Shown one piece after another: positions 16,579 through 25,168 of a stretch of DNA of 64,000 nucleotides; positions within the stretch are counted from its first letter, which is position 1; the number at the start of each line of letters is the position of its first letter. The stretch is from Burkholderia seminalis DSM 23518. Lineage in GTDB: Bacteria > Pseudomonadota > Gammaproteobacteria > Burkholderiales > Burkholderiaceae. Under the pieces are notes generated by a model. It ran no database searches. It saw only the letters and a list, made by a program, of their open reading frames with translations, and had not been told where the DNA came from. Made by a program: the position numbers and the translations under genes. The stretch is from NCBI RefSeq assembly GCF_902832885.1, contig NZ_CADFDK010000001.1, positions 682,001-746,000 of the forward strand, written 5' to 3'.

Positions 16579-18087
16579 TCACGCCGGTACTTCCCGGGTC
16601 GCGCAGTGGATGCCGCCGCCGCCCGACGCGATGCCGAGGATGTCGACCTGCACGATCGCGCGACTGCCCGCATATGGCCGGATCGCGGCGACCGCGGCCG
16701 CGTCCGCCGCCGCATCGTTGAACTTCGGCATCACGATCGCGCCGTTGCACGTATAGAAGTTGATGTAGCCGGCCGCGAAATGCGACATCTGTCGCTCGCT
16801 GAGCGTCGTGCCGGCCGAGGTCCCGAAGCTGACGGGCGGCACGAGCTCGACGATCCGCAGCGGCCGGCCGTTCGCGTCGGTCTGGCCCGCCAGGCGCTTC
16901 CGGTTCGCGTCCGTCAACGCACGCTCGCCGGTCGAATTCGACGCGTCGTAACAGCAGGCGACCACGCCGGGCGCGAGAAAACGCGCATAGAAATCGACGT
17001 GACCGTTCGTGATGTCGCTCTCGCCGGCCGGCGTCGCCGCGCCGCCGGCACCGCCCACGCCGCTGCCGCGCGGATAGGTCGGCGTGCCCGGCAACCAGAT
17101 GATCTTCCGCACCCCGAGCGTGCGCTGCAGTTCGGCGAGCACGACCTCGCGGGCCGTCGGCAGCAGCGTGGCGTTGGCGATCACGCCATTCGGGATGTCG
17201 AACAGCTGCGGATTGCGGTTCACGTGCAGCACGGCCGATTCGGTGAGGATCGCCGTCGCGTCGCCGTCGAATTCGATCGCGCCGCCTTCGAGCGTCAACG
17301 TGCTGCGGACCAGGGTCGCGCCTTGGGTCTGCGCCATCCAGCCCGCCACCCTGCCGTCCTGGCTGAATGGCTGGAAGAACTTGCCGGCCTTCGACCGGTT
17401 GCTCGCGGCCAGGATCGCCGGCGCAATCGTGCCCGCGCTCTGGCCGGCGCCGTCGGTGTTGGCGTTGCCCCAGCCGTTGAAATTGAAACCGATCGCGTTC
17501 AGTGCATTGCCGTTCGCCGTGTCGCGGACGAACACGCACCCCGTGTCGCGCACCCAGAAATCGTTGAAACCGTCGGCGAGCGGCACGAGGGTGATTCCGC
17601 CCGTGCCCGCGGCGCGCGCCGCATAGCGCGCATGCAGGTCCGGATTCGCGACACTCGCGCTCGCGAGCAGCGCGCGGGCCGCGTCCAGATCGACCGGCAG
17701 CACCAGCATGGTGACCGGTTCGGTCGCGCCGATCGCCTTCGCGACGTCCATCAGGTCGGCCCGCACGCGATCGATGCCGGCATCCGTACTCTGTGACGTG
17801 ACGGGCGACCAGATGCCGTCCACGCCGGACGCGAAGGTCATGTAGGTCGACGCGTGCGGCGCATCTTCCGCCGGCAGCCGGTACACGGCCTGCCGTGCCG
17901 ACGGTGTCGGGCGCGAGGCGGACGCCGCGTCGGCCGTACCGCCGTCGCCGCCGCCGCATGCGGCCAGTCCACCCAGCAGCGGCATGCCGAGCCAGGCGGC
18001 CGAACAGCGGATGAATCCGCGTCGGCCGGCATCCGGCATGGGCGACGCGTTCGGGTTCGTGATCACGTCGTTTCGTTGCTTCGCCAT
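16579..18087 (-). CDS. Exported agmatine-deiminase-family lipoprotein (Tat signal)
   Basis: 502 aa, much longer than cytosolic AguA (about 345). The N-terminus has a twin-arginine motif GRRGFIR (residues 21-27), a hydrophobic stretch and a lipobox LAAC (Cys 44), so it is probably a Tat-exported lipoprotein. The porphyromonas-type peptidyl-arginine deiminase (PAD) fold follows. The expected residues are kept: WVRDTG (Asp), LEGGAIEFDG (Glu), NGHVDFYARF (His/Asp) and the catalytic Cys in GGGGIHC (Cys 495). It departs from the family at RDTGC (others RDTGP) and at the tail (CATREVPA instead of CTTQQ). A good ribosome-binding site (GGAGTGG) supports the MAK start. Substrate is unproven. Last gene of the operon, 151 nt after its neighbour. 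Confidence 0.82.
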   Translation of the reverse strand: MAKQRNDVITNPNASPMPDAGRRGFIRCSAAWLGMPLLGGLAACGGGDGGTADAASASRPTPSARQAVYRLPAEDAPHASTYMTFASGVDGIWSPVTSQSTDAGIDRVRADLMDVAKAIGATEPVTMLVLPVDLDAARALLASASVANPDLHARYAARAAGTGGITLVPLADGFNDFWVRDTGCVFVRDTANGNALNAIGFNFNGWGNANTDGAGQSAGTIAPAILAASNRSKAGKFFQPFSQDGRVAGWMAQTQGATLVRSTLTLEGGAIEFDGDATAILTESAVLHVNRNPQLFDIPNGVIANATLLPTAREVVLAELQRTLGVRKIIWLPGTPTYPRGSGVGGAGGAATPAGESDITNGHVDFYARFLAPGVVACCYDASNSTGERALTDANRKRLAGQTDANGRPLRIVELVPPVSFGTSAGTTLSERQMSHFAAGYINFYTCNGAIVMPKFNDAAADAAAVAAIRPYAGSRAIVQVDILGIASGGGGIHCATREVPA

Positions 18088-18238
18088 GTATTCCACTCCA
18101 TTGCGCGGACGGCGCGCATGCGTACGCGCCGGAATCCGTTCCACGAAACGGATTCCGCATTGTTATTCAGTAATCCGAAAATATATAAAAATGGCAGCGG
18201 CATTCGAACCGGTCACGCGGACCGGTCCGCGCCCCCGC

Positions 18239-19351
18239 TCAGGCCGGCTGCTGCTGCGTCGTACAGTGAATGCCGCCGCCGCCCGCGGCGATGCCGTCGA
18301 TGTTCAACTGGATGACTTCGCGGCCGGGAAACAGGTCGACGAGCGTGTCGCGCGTGTTGCGGTCGGCGCGACTGTCGCCGAATTGCGGCGCGATCACCGC
18401 GCGATTGCATACGTAGAAATTGATGTAGCCGGCCGCGAACTCGTCGTTCTCGTACGCATGCCGGACGGTCCTCGGCCCCGGCAGCACGACGACCTTCAGC
18501 GGGCGCCCCTTCGCATCGGTGGACTTGCGCAGGATCTCGAGGTGCTGCCGCGTCACCGCATGGTCGTACGACGCCGGATCCGTGTCGAGCCCGGCCACCA
18601 CGACACCCGGGCTCGTGAAACGCGCGTAGAAGTCGGTATGCCCGTCGGTGATGTCCTTGCCGGCAATGCCGGGCAGCCAGATGATCTTCTTCAGCCCGAG
18701 CAGGCGGCTCAGCTCGGCTTCGCACTGCGCCTGGCTGACGCCCGGATTGCGGTTCGCATTGAGCACGCAGCTGCGCGTGATGATCGCCGTGCCCTCGCCG
18801 TCCACCTCGATGCCGCCGCCTTCCAGCACGAGCTTCGTGTCGATCGGCCGCGCGCCGGCGCGTTCGGCCACGAACGGCGCGACTTCCGCGTCCTGGTCGT
18901 GTTCCTGCTTGTTGCCCCAGCCGTTGAAATTGAAGCTCACGCCGCCGAGCTGGCCCGACGCGTTCTTCACGAACACGGGCCCCGTATCGCGCATCCACAG
19001 ATCGTCGACCGGATGCTGGACGAGCTCGACCGACGCGCCGCACAGCCGCGATGCGAGCGCGTAGTCCTGCTCCCGCACCAGCATCTTGAGCGGCTCGTGC
19101 GCGGCGATCGCCTTCGCGACCGCGGCCAGGTTCTCGCGCACCACGGGCAACAGCCGCGCGCCCCAGATGTCCGCGCTCGGGCCGAACGCCATCCAGGTCG
19201 CCGTGTGCGGCGCGCCTTCGTCCGGCATGTGCCAGGTCGCGCCCTGCTGCGCGTGCGCGGCGCGGCCGAACAACCCGCCCATCGCGCCGGCGGCCAGCGC
19301 CGCGCCCGATACGGACAGGCCGCGTTTCAACAGTTGACGTCGTGTGGTCAT
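18239..19351 (-). CDS. Tat-exported agmatine deiminase paralogue
   Basis: 370 aa. It begins MTTRRQLLKRGLSVSG, a classic twin-arginine signal, with probable cleavage after AAHA (residue 34). The mature domain is a complete agmatine-deiminase-type PAD domain: DDLWMRDTGPVFV (Asp 122), LVLEGGGIEVDGEG, DGHTDFYARF, YINFYVCN and catalytic Cys 363 in GGGGIHCTTQQQ. It would hydrolyse agmatine to N-carbamoylputrescine in the periplasm, where Tat delivers folded enzymes. It resembles the second agmatine cluster described in some Pseudomonas aeruginosa strains (agu2), as I recall. It is 50 nt downstream of the PotF-like gene. Confidence 0.85.
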   Translation of the reverse strand: MTTRRQLLKRGLSVSGAALAAGAMGGLFGRAAHAQQGATWHMPDEGAPHTATWMAFGPSADIWGARLLPVVRENLAAVAKAIAAHEPLKMLVREQDYALASRLCGASVELVQHPVDDLWMRDTGPVFVKNASGQLGGVSFNFNGWGNKQEHDQDAEVAPFVAERAGARPIDTKLVLEGGGIEVDGEGTAIITRSCVLNANRNPGVSQAQCEAELSRLLGLKKIIWLPGIAGKDITDGHTDFYARFTSPGVVVAGLDTDPASYDHAVTRQHLEILRKSTDAKGRPLKVVVLPGPRTVRHAYENDEFAAGYINFYVCNRAVIAPQFGDSRADRNTRDTLVDLFPGREVIQLNIDGIAAGGGGIHCTTQQQPA

Positions 19352-19401
19352 CGCATTCCTCTTTCGCTTGCCGGTTATTTCGATTGTTTCTGCGCGGGCC
19401 G

Positions 19402-20514
19402 TCACGGCCGCGCGGTCTTGAAGCCGAGCCAGGTGCGGCCTTCCAGGCGCATCGCGGCCGGCGATTCGGCGATCGGCGTGAACAGTGTGCGCCGCGTCGC
19501 CTCGTCCGGATAGATGCCCGGATCGCGCACCAGTGCCGGGTCCATCAGCTTCAGCGCGCCCCGGTTCGCGTTCGCGTAGCGCGTCGCATTCGAGATCTTC
19601 GCGATCACGTCCGGACGCAGGATGTAGTCGATGAACGCGTGCGCGTTGTCCGGATGCTTCGCCGATGCCGGAATCACCATCGCATCGAACCACATCAGGC
19701 TGCCGATGCGCGGGATGTCGTACACGATGTCGCGCTTCGGATCGCGCGCCTTCGCCTTCTGCGCGGCCAGGTTGATCGCACCGGAGAAGCCGACCGTCAC
19801 GCACAGCTCGCCGTCGATCAGCGCGTCGGCATCGGACGAGCCGACGAACTGGCGGATGAACGGCCGCACCTTCATCAGCATCGCCTGCGCGGCCGCGTAA
19901 TCCTGCGCGGACGGCCGCATCGGGTCGCGGCCGACGTAGCGCAGCGCGAGCGGCAGCACCGTGCTCGCGGAGTCCTGCAGGCCGAGCCCGCATTGCGCGG
20001 CGACGCGTGCCGCGATCGCCGGGTTGAACAAGAGGTCGAGGCTGTCGGCCGGCATGTCCTTGCCGAGGATCGCGCGCACCTTCGCGCGGTCGTAGCCGAC
20101 GCCCACGGTGCCCCACATGTACGGCACGCCGTACTGGTTGCCGGGATCGGACTGCGCCATCTGCTTCAGCAGCGACGGGTCGAGATACTTCAGGTTCGGC
20201 AGCCGGCCCTTGTCGAGCTTGCGGTACACGCCGGCCTGGATCTGCCTGGCCATGAAGTCGTTGGTCGGCCACACGAGGTCGTAGCCGCTGTTGCCGGTCA
20301 GCAGCTTCGACTGCAGCGTCTCGTCGCTGTCGTACGCGTCGTAGCGCACCTTGATGCCGGTTTCCTTCTCGAACGCGGCAATCGTGTCCGGCGCGAAATA
20401 GTTGCTCCAGTTGTACAGGTTCAGCACGTTCTCTTCGTCGGCGCGGGCCGCACCGGCCAGCACGCACAGCGCGAGGCCCGGCACCGCGATGCGCAGCCAT
20501 CCTTGGTGTTTCAT
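19402..20514 (-). CDS. Periplasmic polyamine-binding protein (PotF/PotD-like), orphan
   Basis: 370 aa with a signal peptide (MKHQGWLRIAVPGLALCVLAGAARA). The mature start EENVLNLYNWSNYFAPDTIAAFEKETGIKVRYD is the PotF signature, and DLVWPTNDFMARQIQAGVYRKLDK, PYMWGTVGVGYD and LCVTVGFSGAINLAAQ align with polyamine-site segments of PotF/SpuD. It would bind putrescine, agmatine or a related product in the periplasm. No potG/H/I-like ATPase or permease gene is present anywhere in the window, so it must share a transporter encoded elsewhere, or act as a sensor. It is 10 nt from aguB. Confidence 0.88.
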   Translation of the reverse strand: MKHQGWLRIAVPGLALCVLAGAARADEENVLNLYNWSNYFAPDTIAAFEKETGIKVRYDAYDSDETLQSKLLTGNSGYDLVWPTNDFMARQIQAGVYRKLDKGRLPNLKYLDPSLLKQMAQSDPGNQYGVPYMWGTVGVGYDRAKVRAILGKDMPADSLDLLFNPAIAARVAAQCGLGLQDSASTVLPLALRYVGRDPMRPSAQDYAAAQAMLMKVRPFIRQFVGSSDADALIDGELCVTVGFSGAINLAAQKAKARDPKRDIVYDIPRIGSLMWFDAMVIPASAKHPDNAHAFIDYILRPDVIAKISNATRYANANRGALKLMDPALVRDPGIYPDEATRRTLFTPIAESPAAMRLEGRTWLGFKTARP

Positions 20515-20524
20515 CGCGAATCCC

Positions 20525-21439
20525 TCATCGATAACAGGACGACACGCCGTCGCTGGTCAGCAACGTGCGGTACATCTCGGGGCGGCGATCGCGAAAAAAG
20601 CCCCACGATTGCCGGTCGGCGCGGATCGCGTCGAGGTCGAACGTCTGCACGAGCACGGCTTCGTCGGTGCGGTTCGCCTCGGCCCGCTTCTCGCCGGTGT
20701 GATCCGCGATGAAGCTCGACCCGTAGAACACGCCGGTCAGCCCCTGCTGCCGCGGATTGCCGTTGCCGATGCCGACTTCGCGGCCGATCCGGTTCGCCGC
20801 CACGACCGGCACCATGTTGGCCGCTGCGTGACCCTGCATCGTGCGCTGCCAGTGGCCGGCCGAATCGAACGCGCTGCTGAACGGCTCCGAGCCGATGATG
20901 GTCGGAAAGCACAGGATCTCCGCGCCCATCAGCGCGAGGCTGCGCGCCGTCTCCGGATACCACTGGTCCCAGCAGATGCCGATGCCGATCCGCCCGAAAC
21001 GCGTGTCCCACACCTTGAAGCCGGTGTCGCCCGGTGTGAAATAGAACTTCTCCGTATAGCCCGGCCCGTCCGGAATATGCGTCTTGCGATAGACGCCGAG
21101 GACGCGCCCGTCGGCGTCCGCCACCGCGATCGAGTTGTACGCGGCATTGCCCGCGCGCTCGAAGAAACCGATCGGCAGCACGATGCCGAGCTCGCCGGCC
21201 AGCGCCGCGAAACGGGCGATCTGCGCGTTGCCTTCGAACGGCTGCGCGTGTTCGAGATGACGCACGTTCTGGTCGAGGCAGAAGTACGGCATCGCGAACA
21301 GTTCCGGGCACAGCACGAGATTCGCGCCCTGTGCGGCGGCCGCGCGGATCAGGCGCTCCGCGGCGGCCATGTTGTCTTCGAGATTCCAGCTGCCCGACGC
21401 CATCTGCACGGCGGCGACGGTGATGTGTTTGGACGGCAT
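20525..21439 (-). CDS. aguB: N-carbamoylputrescine amidohydrolase
   Basis: 304 aa nitrilase-superfamily enzyme. The Glu-Lys-Cys triad is visible: Glu 46 in CPELF, Lys 119 in YRKTHIPDGPG and Cys 156 in GICWDQWYPE. Strong AguB features are PYFCLDQN near residue 52 and GYTEKFYFTPGDTGF. It cleaves N-carbamoylputrescine to putrescine, CO2 and ammonia in the cytosol. There is no signal peptide, in contrast with the exported paralogues downstream. It is 45 nt after aguA and 10 nt before the binding-protein gene, so clearly co-transcribed. Confidence 0.94.
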   Translation of the reverse strand: MPSKHITVAAVQMASGSWNLEDNMAAAERLIRAAAAQGANLVLCPELFAMPYFCLDQNVRHLEHAQPFEGNAQIARFAALAGELGIVLPIGFFERAGNAAYNSIAVADADGRVLGVYRKTHIPDGPGYTEKFYFTPGDTGFKVWDTRFGRIGIGICWDQWYPETARSLALMGAEILCFPTIIGSEPFSSAFDSAGHWQRTMQGHAAANMVPVVAANRIGREVGIGNGNPRQQGLTGVFYGSSFIADHTGEKRAEANRTDEAVLVQTFDLDAIRADRQSWGFFRDRRPEMYRTLLTSDGVSSCYR

Positions 21440-21484
21440 TGCGTTGCTCCTCGGTGAAACCGGAAACCGCTGACGAAACGTCGC

Positions 21485-22522
21485 TCAGTGCGCGACGGAC
21501 GGCTGCTGCTGCGTCGAACAATGAATGCTGCCGCCGCCGATCGACAGCGTCGGGATCGGCAGCATCTGCACCTTGCGCGTCGGGAACGCGCGGCTGAACG
21601 CATCGCGTGCGGCCTCGTCCTGTTCAACGCCGAACGCGGTCACGATCACCGCGCCGTTCACCAGGATGTAGTTCGCGTAACAATCGCAGTAGCGCTCGGA
21701 GCCGAAGCGTTCGCCGACGATCGGCGACGGCAGGTCGAGCAGCTCGAAACGGCGCCCCGCCGCATCGGTCGCGAGTTCCAGCGCACGGCGGTTTTCGCGC
21801 ATCACGCGGAAATAGTCGCCCTGCTCGGGCGCTGCGGTCTGGCACAGCATCCGCCCCGGCGCGACGAACGACGCGATGCCGTCCACGTGCCCGTTCGTCT
21901 CCACTTCGTCCGGGTTGCCCGGCAGCCACACGATCTTCTCGACGCCCAGCATCCGGCGCAGCTCCGCCTCGATCTCCGCGCGGCTCAGGTGCGGGTTGCG
22001 ATTGGGATGCAGCAGGCAGCTTTCAGTCGTGACCAGCGTACCCTGCCCGTCGACGTAGAACGAACCGCCCTCCAGCACCATGTGCGAATTGAAGATCTCG
22101 GCGCCGGCCGCACGGGCGATGTCCTGCCCGGCCTGCTGGCAGCCGTCGTACGGCTGGTACTTCTCGCCCCAGCAGTTGAAGCGGAACACGGCCGCGCCGA
22201 GCCCGTGCCGTTCGCTGACGAGGAAGATCGGCCCGCAATCGCGCAGCCAGTTGTCCTCGGCCGCGACCGGCAGCACGTCGACGCTCGGGCCCACCAACTC
22301 GCGCGCGGCATCGGCCTGGCTGTGGTGTACCGCGACCACGCAGCGCTGGTAACGCGCGATCGTCCGCGCGACCAGCGCGAATTCGCGGCAGACCTGCGCG
22401 TAATGCGCCCCCCAGAGGTCCTCGCGATTGTCGAGCACCGGCCATCCGAGCCACGTGGCGTGCATGGATTCCCATTCGGCGGGCATCCGGTAACCGCGCT
22501 GGCGAGCATCAAAGCGACCCAT
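21485..22522 (-). CDS. aguA: Agmatine deiminase (cytosolic)
   Basis: 345 aa without a signal peptide. It carries the full agmatine deiminase set: MPAEWESMHATWLGWP near the N-terminus, NWLRDCGPIF (Asp 95), LEGGSFYVDGQGT (Glu 151), NGHVDGIASF (His 212) and catalytic Cys 335 in GGGSIHCSTQQQP. It converts agmatine to N-carbamoylputrescine and ammonia, the step before AguB. First gene of a five-gene minus-strand operon that holds two exported homologues. The promoter lies in the 101-nt gap shared with the divergent LysR gene. Confidence 0.94.
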   Translation of the reverse strand: MGRFDARQRGYRMPAEWESMHATWLGWPVLDNREDLWGAHYAQVCREFALVARTIARYQRCVVAVHHSQADAARELVGPSVDVLPVAAEDNWLRDCGPIFLVSERHGLGAAVFRFNCWGEKYQPYDGCQQAGQDIARAAGAEIFNSHMVLEGGSFYVDGQGTLVTTESCLLHPNRNPHLSRAEIEAELRRMLGVEKIVWLPGNPDEVETNGHVDGIASFVAPGRMLCQTAAPEQGDYFRVMRENRRALELATDAAGRRFELLDLPSPIVGERFGSERYCDCYANYILVNGAVIVTAFGVEQDEAARDAFSRAFPTRKVQMLPIPTLSIGGGSIHCSTQQQPSVAH

Positions 22523-22570
22523 CGATCCGACTCCGTTGTGATTGATGAGCGATTTTCCGTCAGGTTAAAC

Positions 22571-22608
22571 TTGATGAATATTGATATTTATTGGCTTGAT
22601 CAATCAAT
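22571..22608. promoter_or_regulatory. Probable LysR-type operator between aguA and its regulator
   Basis: The short AT-rich gap holds three copies of TTGAT (22571, 22581, 22596) and two of ATCAA (22599, 22603), including the palindrome TTGATCAA (22596-22603) and the wider pair ATTGAT(22580-22585)/ATCAAT(22599-22604). These fit the dyadic T-N11-A sites of LysR regulators placed beside their own start. Binding by the adjacent regulator is inferred. Confidence 0.6.
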
Positions 22609-22623
22609 TCACCTCATATCTCG

Positions 22624-23553
22624 ATGCAACGCGTTCCGTCCCTGAAACTGCTGAGCGGCTTCGAAGCCGCGGCCCGGCTGGGCAATTTCTCGCGCGCAGC
22701 CGATGAACTGCACCTGTCGCAATCGGCGATCAGCCATCAGATCCAGCAACTCGAAGCGCAGCTCGGGCAGCCGCTGTTCCGCCGGCGCGGCCGCGGCGTC
22801 GAGCTGACCATTGCCGGCGAGGTCCTGCAGCGCAGCGTCCAGCGCGCGATGGACACGTTGCGCGGCGGCCTCGACCGCATCGCGACCTACCTGAACCCGG
22901 GGCTCGTCGTGCTGGTGTGTCCGGCGCCGTTGCTGCACGGCTGGCTGCAGCCGCGCCTCGAGCAATTGCAACAGGCACTGCCGGACCTGTGCCCGCTGTT
23001 GTCGACCGACGAAACCGCGCGCTACGTCGACGAGATCGACGTCGACATGACGATCGGCACGCGGCCGATGCTGCAGCCGGGCCTGGTCGATATCCCGTTC
23101 ATGCGCGACGAGTGGGTGACCGTGTGCGCGACACCGCTCGCCGAGACGCTCGCCCGCGTGCCGCGCGCCGAACACGCGCGGCACGCGGGGCTCGTCTGCC
23201 TCGAAGCGAGCCTGACCGACGAGCGCATGGCGACGGTCTTTCGCGAACGACTGTCGGACTTCCGGATGCAGGCGATCTATGACGACCAGCGGCTCGTGCT
23301 GGACGCCGTGCAGCGCGGCCGCGGCATTGCGTGCCTGCCGCGCCTCGTCGCGCAGGCCGGCCTCGACCAGCACGCGCTGACCGTGCTGGCCGACTACCCG
23401 CGCCTGCCCGGCACCACGTGGTGGCTGTCGCGGATGGAAGGCCCGTCGCGCTCGCCGATCGTCGGGCAAATGTTCGACTGGCTGGTCGAGCAAGGCATCC
23501 GGTCGAGCGTGGCGGCCCCGGCGCCCGACCACGCGAAGCCGCCGTCCGCGTAA
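22624..23553 (+). CDS. LysR-family regulator of the agmatine operon
   Basis: 309 aa. The N-terminal winged helix-turn-helix is clear (SLKLLSGFEAAARLGNFSRAADELHLSQSAISHQIQQLE, residues about 6-45), of the GcvA-like subtype. The remainder is a substrate-binding-like effector domain (LVVLVCPAPLLHGWLQPRL ... GRGIACLPRLVAQAG). It is divergent from aguA with a shared intergenic dyad, so it most likely controls the agmatine operon in response to agmatine or N-carbamoylputrescine. The ligand cannot be read from sequence. Confidence 0.87.
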   Translation: MQRVPSLKLLSGFEAAARLGNFSRAADELHLSQSAISHQIQQLEAQLGQPLFRRRGRGVELTIAGEVLQRSVQRAMDTLRGGLDRIATYLNPGLVVLVCPAPLLHGWLQPRLEQLQQALPDLCPLLSTDETARYVDEIDVDMTIGTRPMLQPGLVDIPFMRDEWVTVCATPLAETLARVPRAEHARHAGLVCLEASLTDERMATVFRERLSDFRMQAIYDDQRLVLDAVQRGRGIACLPRLVAQAGLDQHALTVLADYPRLPGTTWWLSRMEGPSRSPIVGQMFDWLVEQGIRSSVAAPAPDHAKPPSA

Positions 23554-23562
23554 GCGCGCGCA

Positions 23563-23595
23563 CAAAAAAAACGTCCCGCCGATGGGCGGGACGTT
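23563..23595 (-). terminator. Intrinsic terminator of the KgtP-like gene
   Basis: An 11-bp perfect stem AACGTCCCGCC-GATG-GGCGGGACGTT sits next to eight A on the plus strand, which read as a T run after the hairpin on the minus strand. It lies 35 nt past the transporter stop. It can also fold in the LysR transcript coming the other way, though there is no T run on that side. Confidence 0.88.
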
Positions 23596-23629
23596 CGTCA
23601 CGATGCCGGGGTGCGCAACGCGCCGCCGA

Positions 23630-24934
23630 TCACGGCTCGTGACGCAGATACCCTTCCTTGCTCGGGTCGCGCATCCGCCACGACACGATCAGCGAGATCG
23701 CGCACAGGGCGGTCACGTACCAGTAGAAGGTTTCCTCGCTGCCGATCGACTTGAACCACAGCGCGACGTACTCGGCCGAGCCGCCGAAGATGGCGTTCGC
23801 CACCGCATACGACAGGCCGACGCCCATCGCGCGCACTTCGGGCGGGAACATCTCGGCCTTGATGAGGCCGCTGATCGACGTGTAGAAGCTGACGATCGCC
23901 AGCGCGACCGTAATCAGCACGAATGCGGCCACCGGGCTCGCCACGTCCTTCAGCGCATGCATCAGCGGCACCGTGCCGATCACCGCGAACGAGCCGAACA
24001 GGATCATCGACGTACGACGGCCGATCTTGTCGGACAGCGCGCCGAACACCGGCTGCATCAGCATGTACACGAGCAGCGCGACGGTCATCACGTTGCTGGC
24101 CGTCTTCGCATGCATGCCGGCCGTGTTCACGAGGTATTTCTGCATGTACGTCGTGAACGTGTAGAAGATCAGCGAGCCGCCGGCCGTGAAACCGACCACC
24201 GTGAAGAATGCGCCCTTGTGCTGCCACACGCCGCGGATCGTGCCGGCGTCCTTCTTGTCGCGCGAAGCGCTCGTCGACGTCTCGTCGAGCGATTTCCGCA
24301 GGTACAGCGAGATCAGCGCGGCCGCCGCGCCGACGACGAACGGAATGCGCCAGCCCCACGCCTTCAGTTCGCCGGCCGACAGCGTCTGCTGCAGGATCAC
24401 GAGCACGAGCAGCGCGCACAGCTGGCCGCCGATCAGCGTCACGTACTGGAACGACGCGAAGAAGCCGCGGCGCCCCTTCAGCGCAACCTCGCTCATGTAG
24501 GTCGCGCTCGTGCCATATTCGCCGCCCACCGACAGGCCCTGGAACAGGCGCGCGACCAGCAGCAGCGCCGGCGCGAGCGCGCCGATCTGCGCGTAGGTCG
24601 GCAGCACCGCGATCACGAGCGACCCGCCGCACATCATCAGCACCGAGATCATCATCGCCGCGCGACGGCCGTGACGGTCGGCGATGCGGCCGAACAGCCA
24701 GCCGCCGATCGGACGCATCAGGAAGCCGGCAGCGAACACGCCGGCCGTGTTCAGCAACTGCGTCGTCGTGTTGCCGCTCGGAAAGAATGCCGGTGCGAAG
24801 TACAGCGCGCAGAACGAGTAGATGTAGAAGTCGAACCACTCGACGAGGTTGCCCGATGAGGCGCCGACGATGGCGAACACGCGCCGCCGGGTGTCGTGCG
24901 CGGACAGCGCAGCTTGGTCGGTCTGGACATCCAT
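23630..24934 (-). CDS. kgtP: MFS metabolite:H+ symporter (alpha-ketoglutarate permease family)
   Basis: 434 aa, matching E. coli KgtP (432 aa), with about 12 hydrophobic segments. MHS-family signatures are present: [30 protein letters not shown] (helix 1), [22 protein letters not shown] (MFS motif A), [20 protein letters not shown] and [12 protein letters not shown]. It imports a dicarboxylate such as 2-oxoglutarate with protons. The MDV start is preferred over a longer frame by length. It is a single gene between two terminators. Substrate is by family resemblance; related members carry proline, citrate or shikimate. Confidence 0.85.
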   Translation of the reverse strand: MDVQTDQAALSAHDTRRRVFAIVGASSGNLVEWFDFYIYSFCALYFAPAFFPSGNTTTQLLNTAGVFAAGFLMRPIGGWLFGRIADRHGRRAAMMISVLMMCGGSLVIAVLPTYAQIGALAPALLLVARLFQGLSVGGEYGTSATYMSEVALKGRRGFFASFQYVTLIGGQLCALLVLVILQQTLSAGELKAWGWRIPFVVGAAAALISLYLRKSLDETSTSASRDKKDAGTIRGVWQHKGAFFTVVGFTAGGSLIFYTFTTYMQKYLVNTAGMHAKTASNVMTVALLVYMLMQPVFGALSDKIGRRTSMILFGSFAVIGTVPLMHALKDVASPVAAFVLITVALAIVSFYTSISGLIKAEMFPPEVRAMGVGLSYAVANAIFGGSAEYVALWFKSIGSEETFYWYVTALCAISLIVSWRMRDPSKEGYLRHEP

Positions 24935-25116
24935 GGGTTGGTCTGTTCCTTTTAGTGCTTTCTGGGCGAGACGGCTGGGGGCCGCCGCGTGCGGTCGCAT
25001 GTGGCACCGGTTCCGGTGCCCGACGCTACGGGATTTTAGCGAAATGTAAAGTAACAGGCGCTCCGGGTTCGTCCGGATGTAGAAAAATTTTCTCCCGCCG
25101 CGCGTTCGTCATATGA

Positions 25117-25141
25117 AAACGCCAGCCGTCAGGCTGGCGTC
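25117..25141 (-). terminator. Intrinsic terminator of the prkA-DUF444-spoVR operon
   Basis: A 9-bp perfect stem ACGCCAGCC-GTCA-GGCTGGCGT has AAAA on the plus side, giving TTTTC after the hairpin on the minus strand. It is 28 nt past the spoVR stop. Confidence 0.85.
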
Positions 25142-25168
25142 CGATGCAAACATTGCCGAAGACACCGG

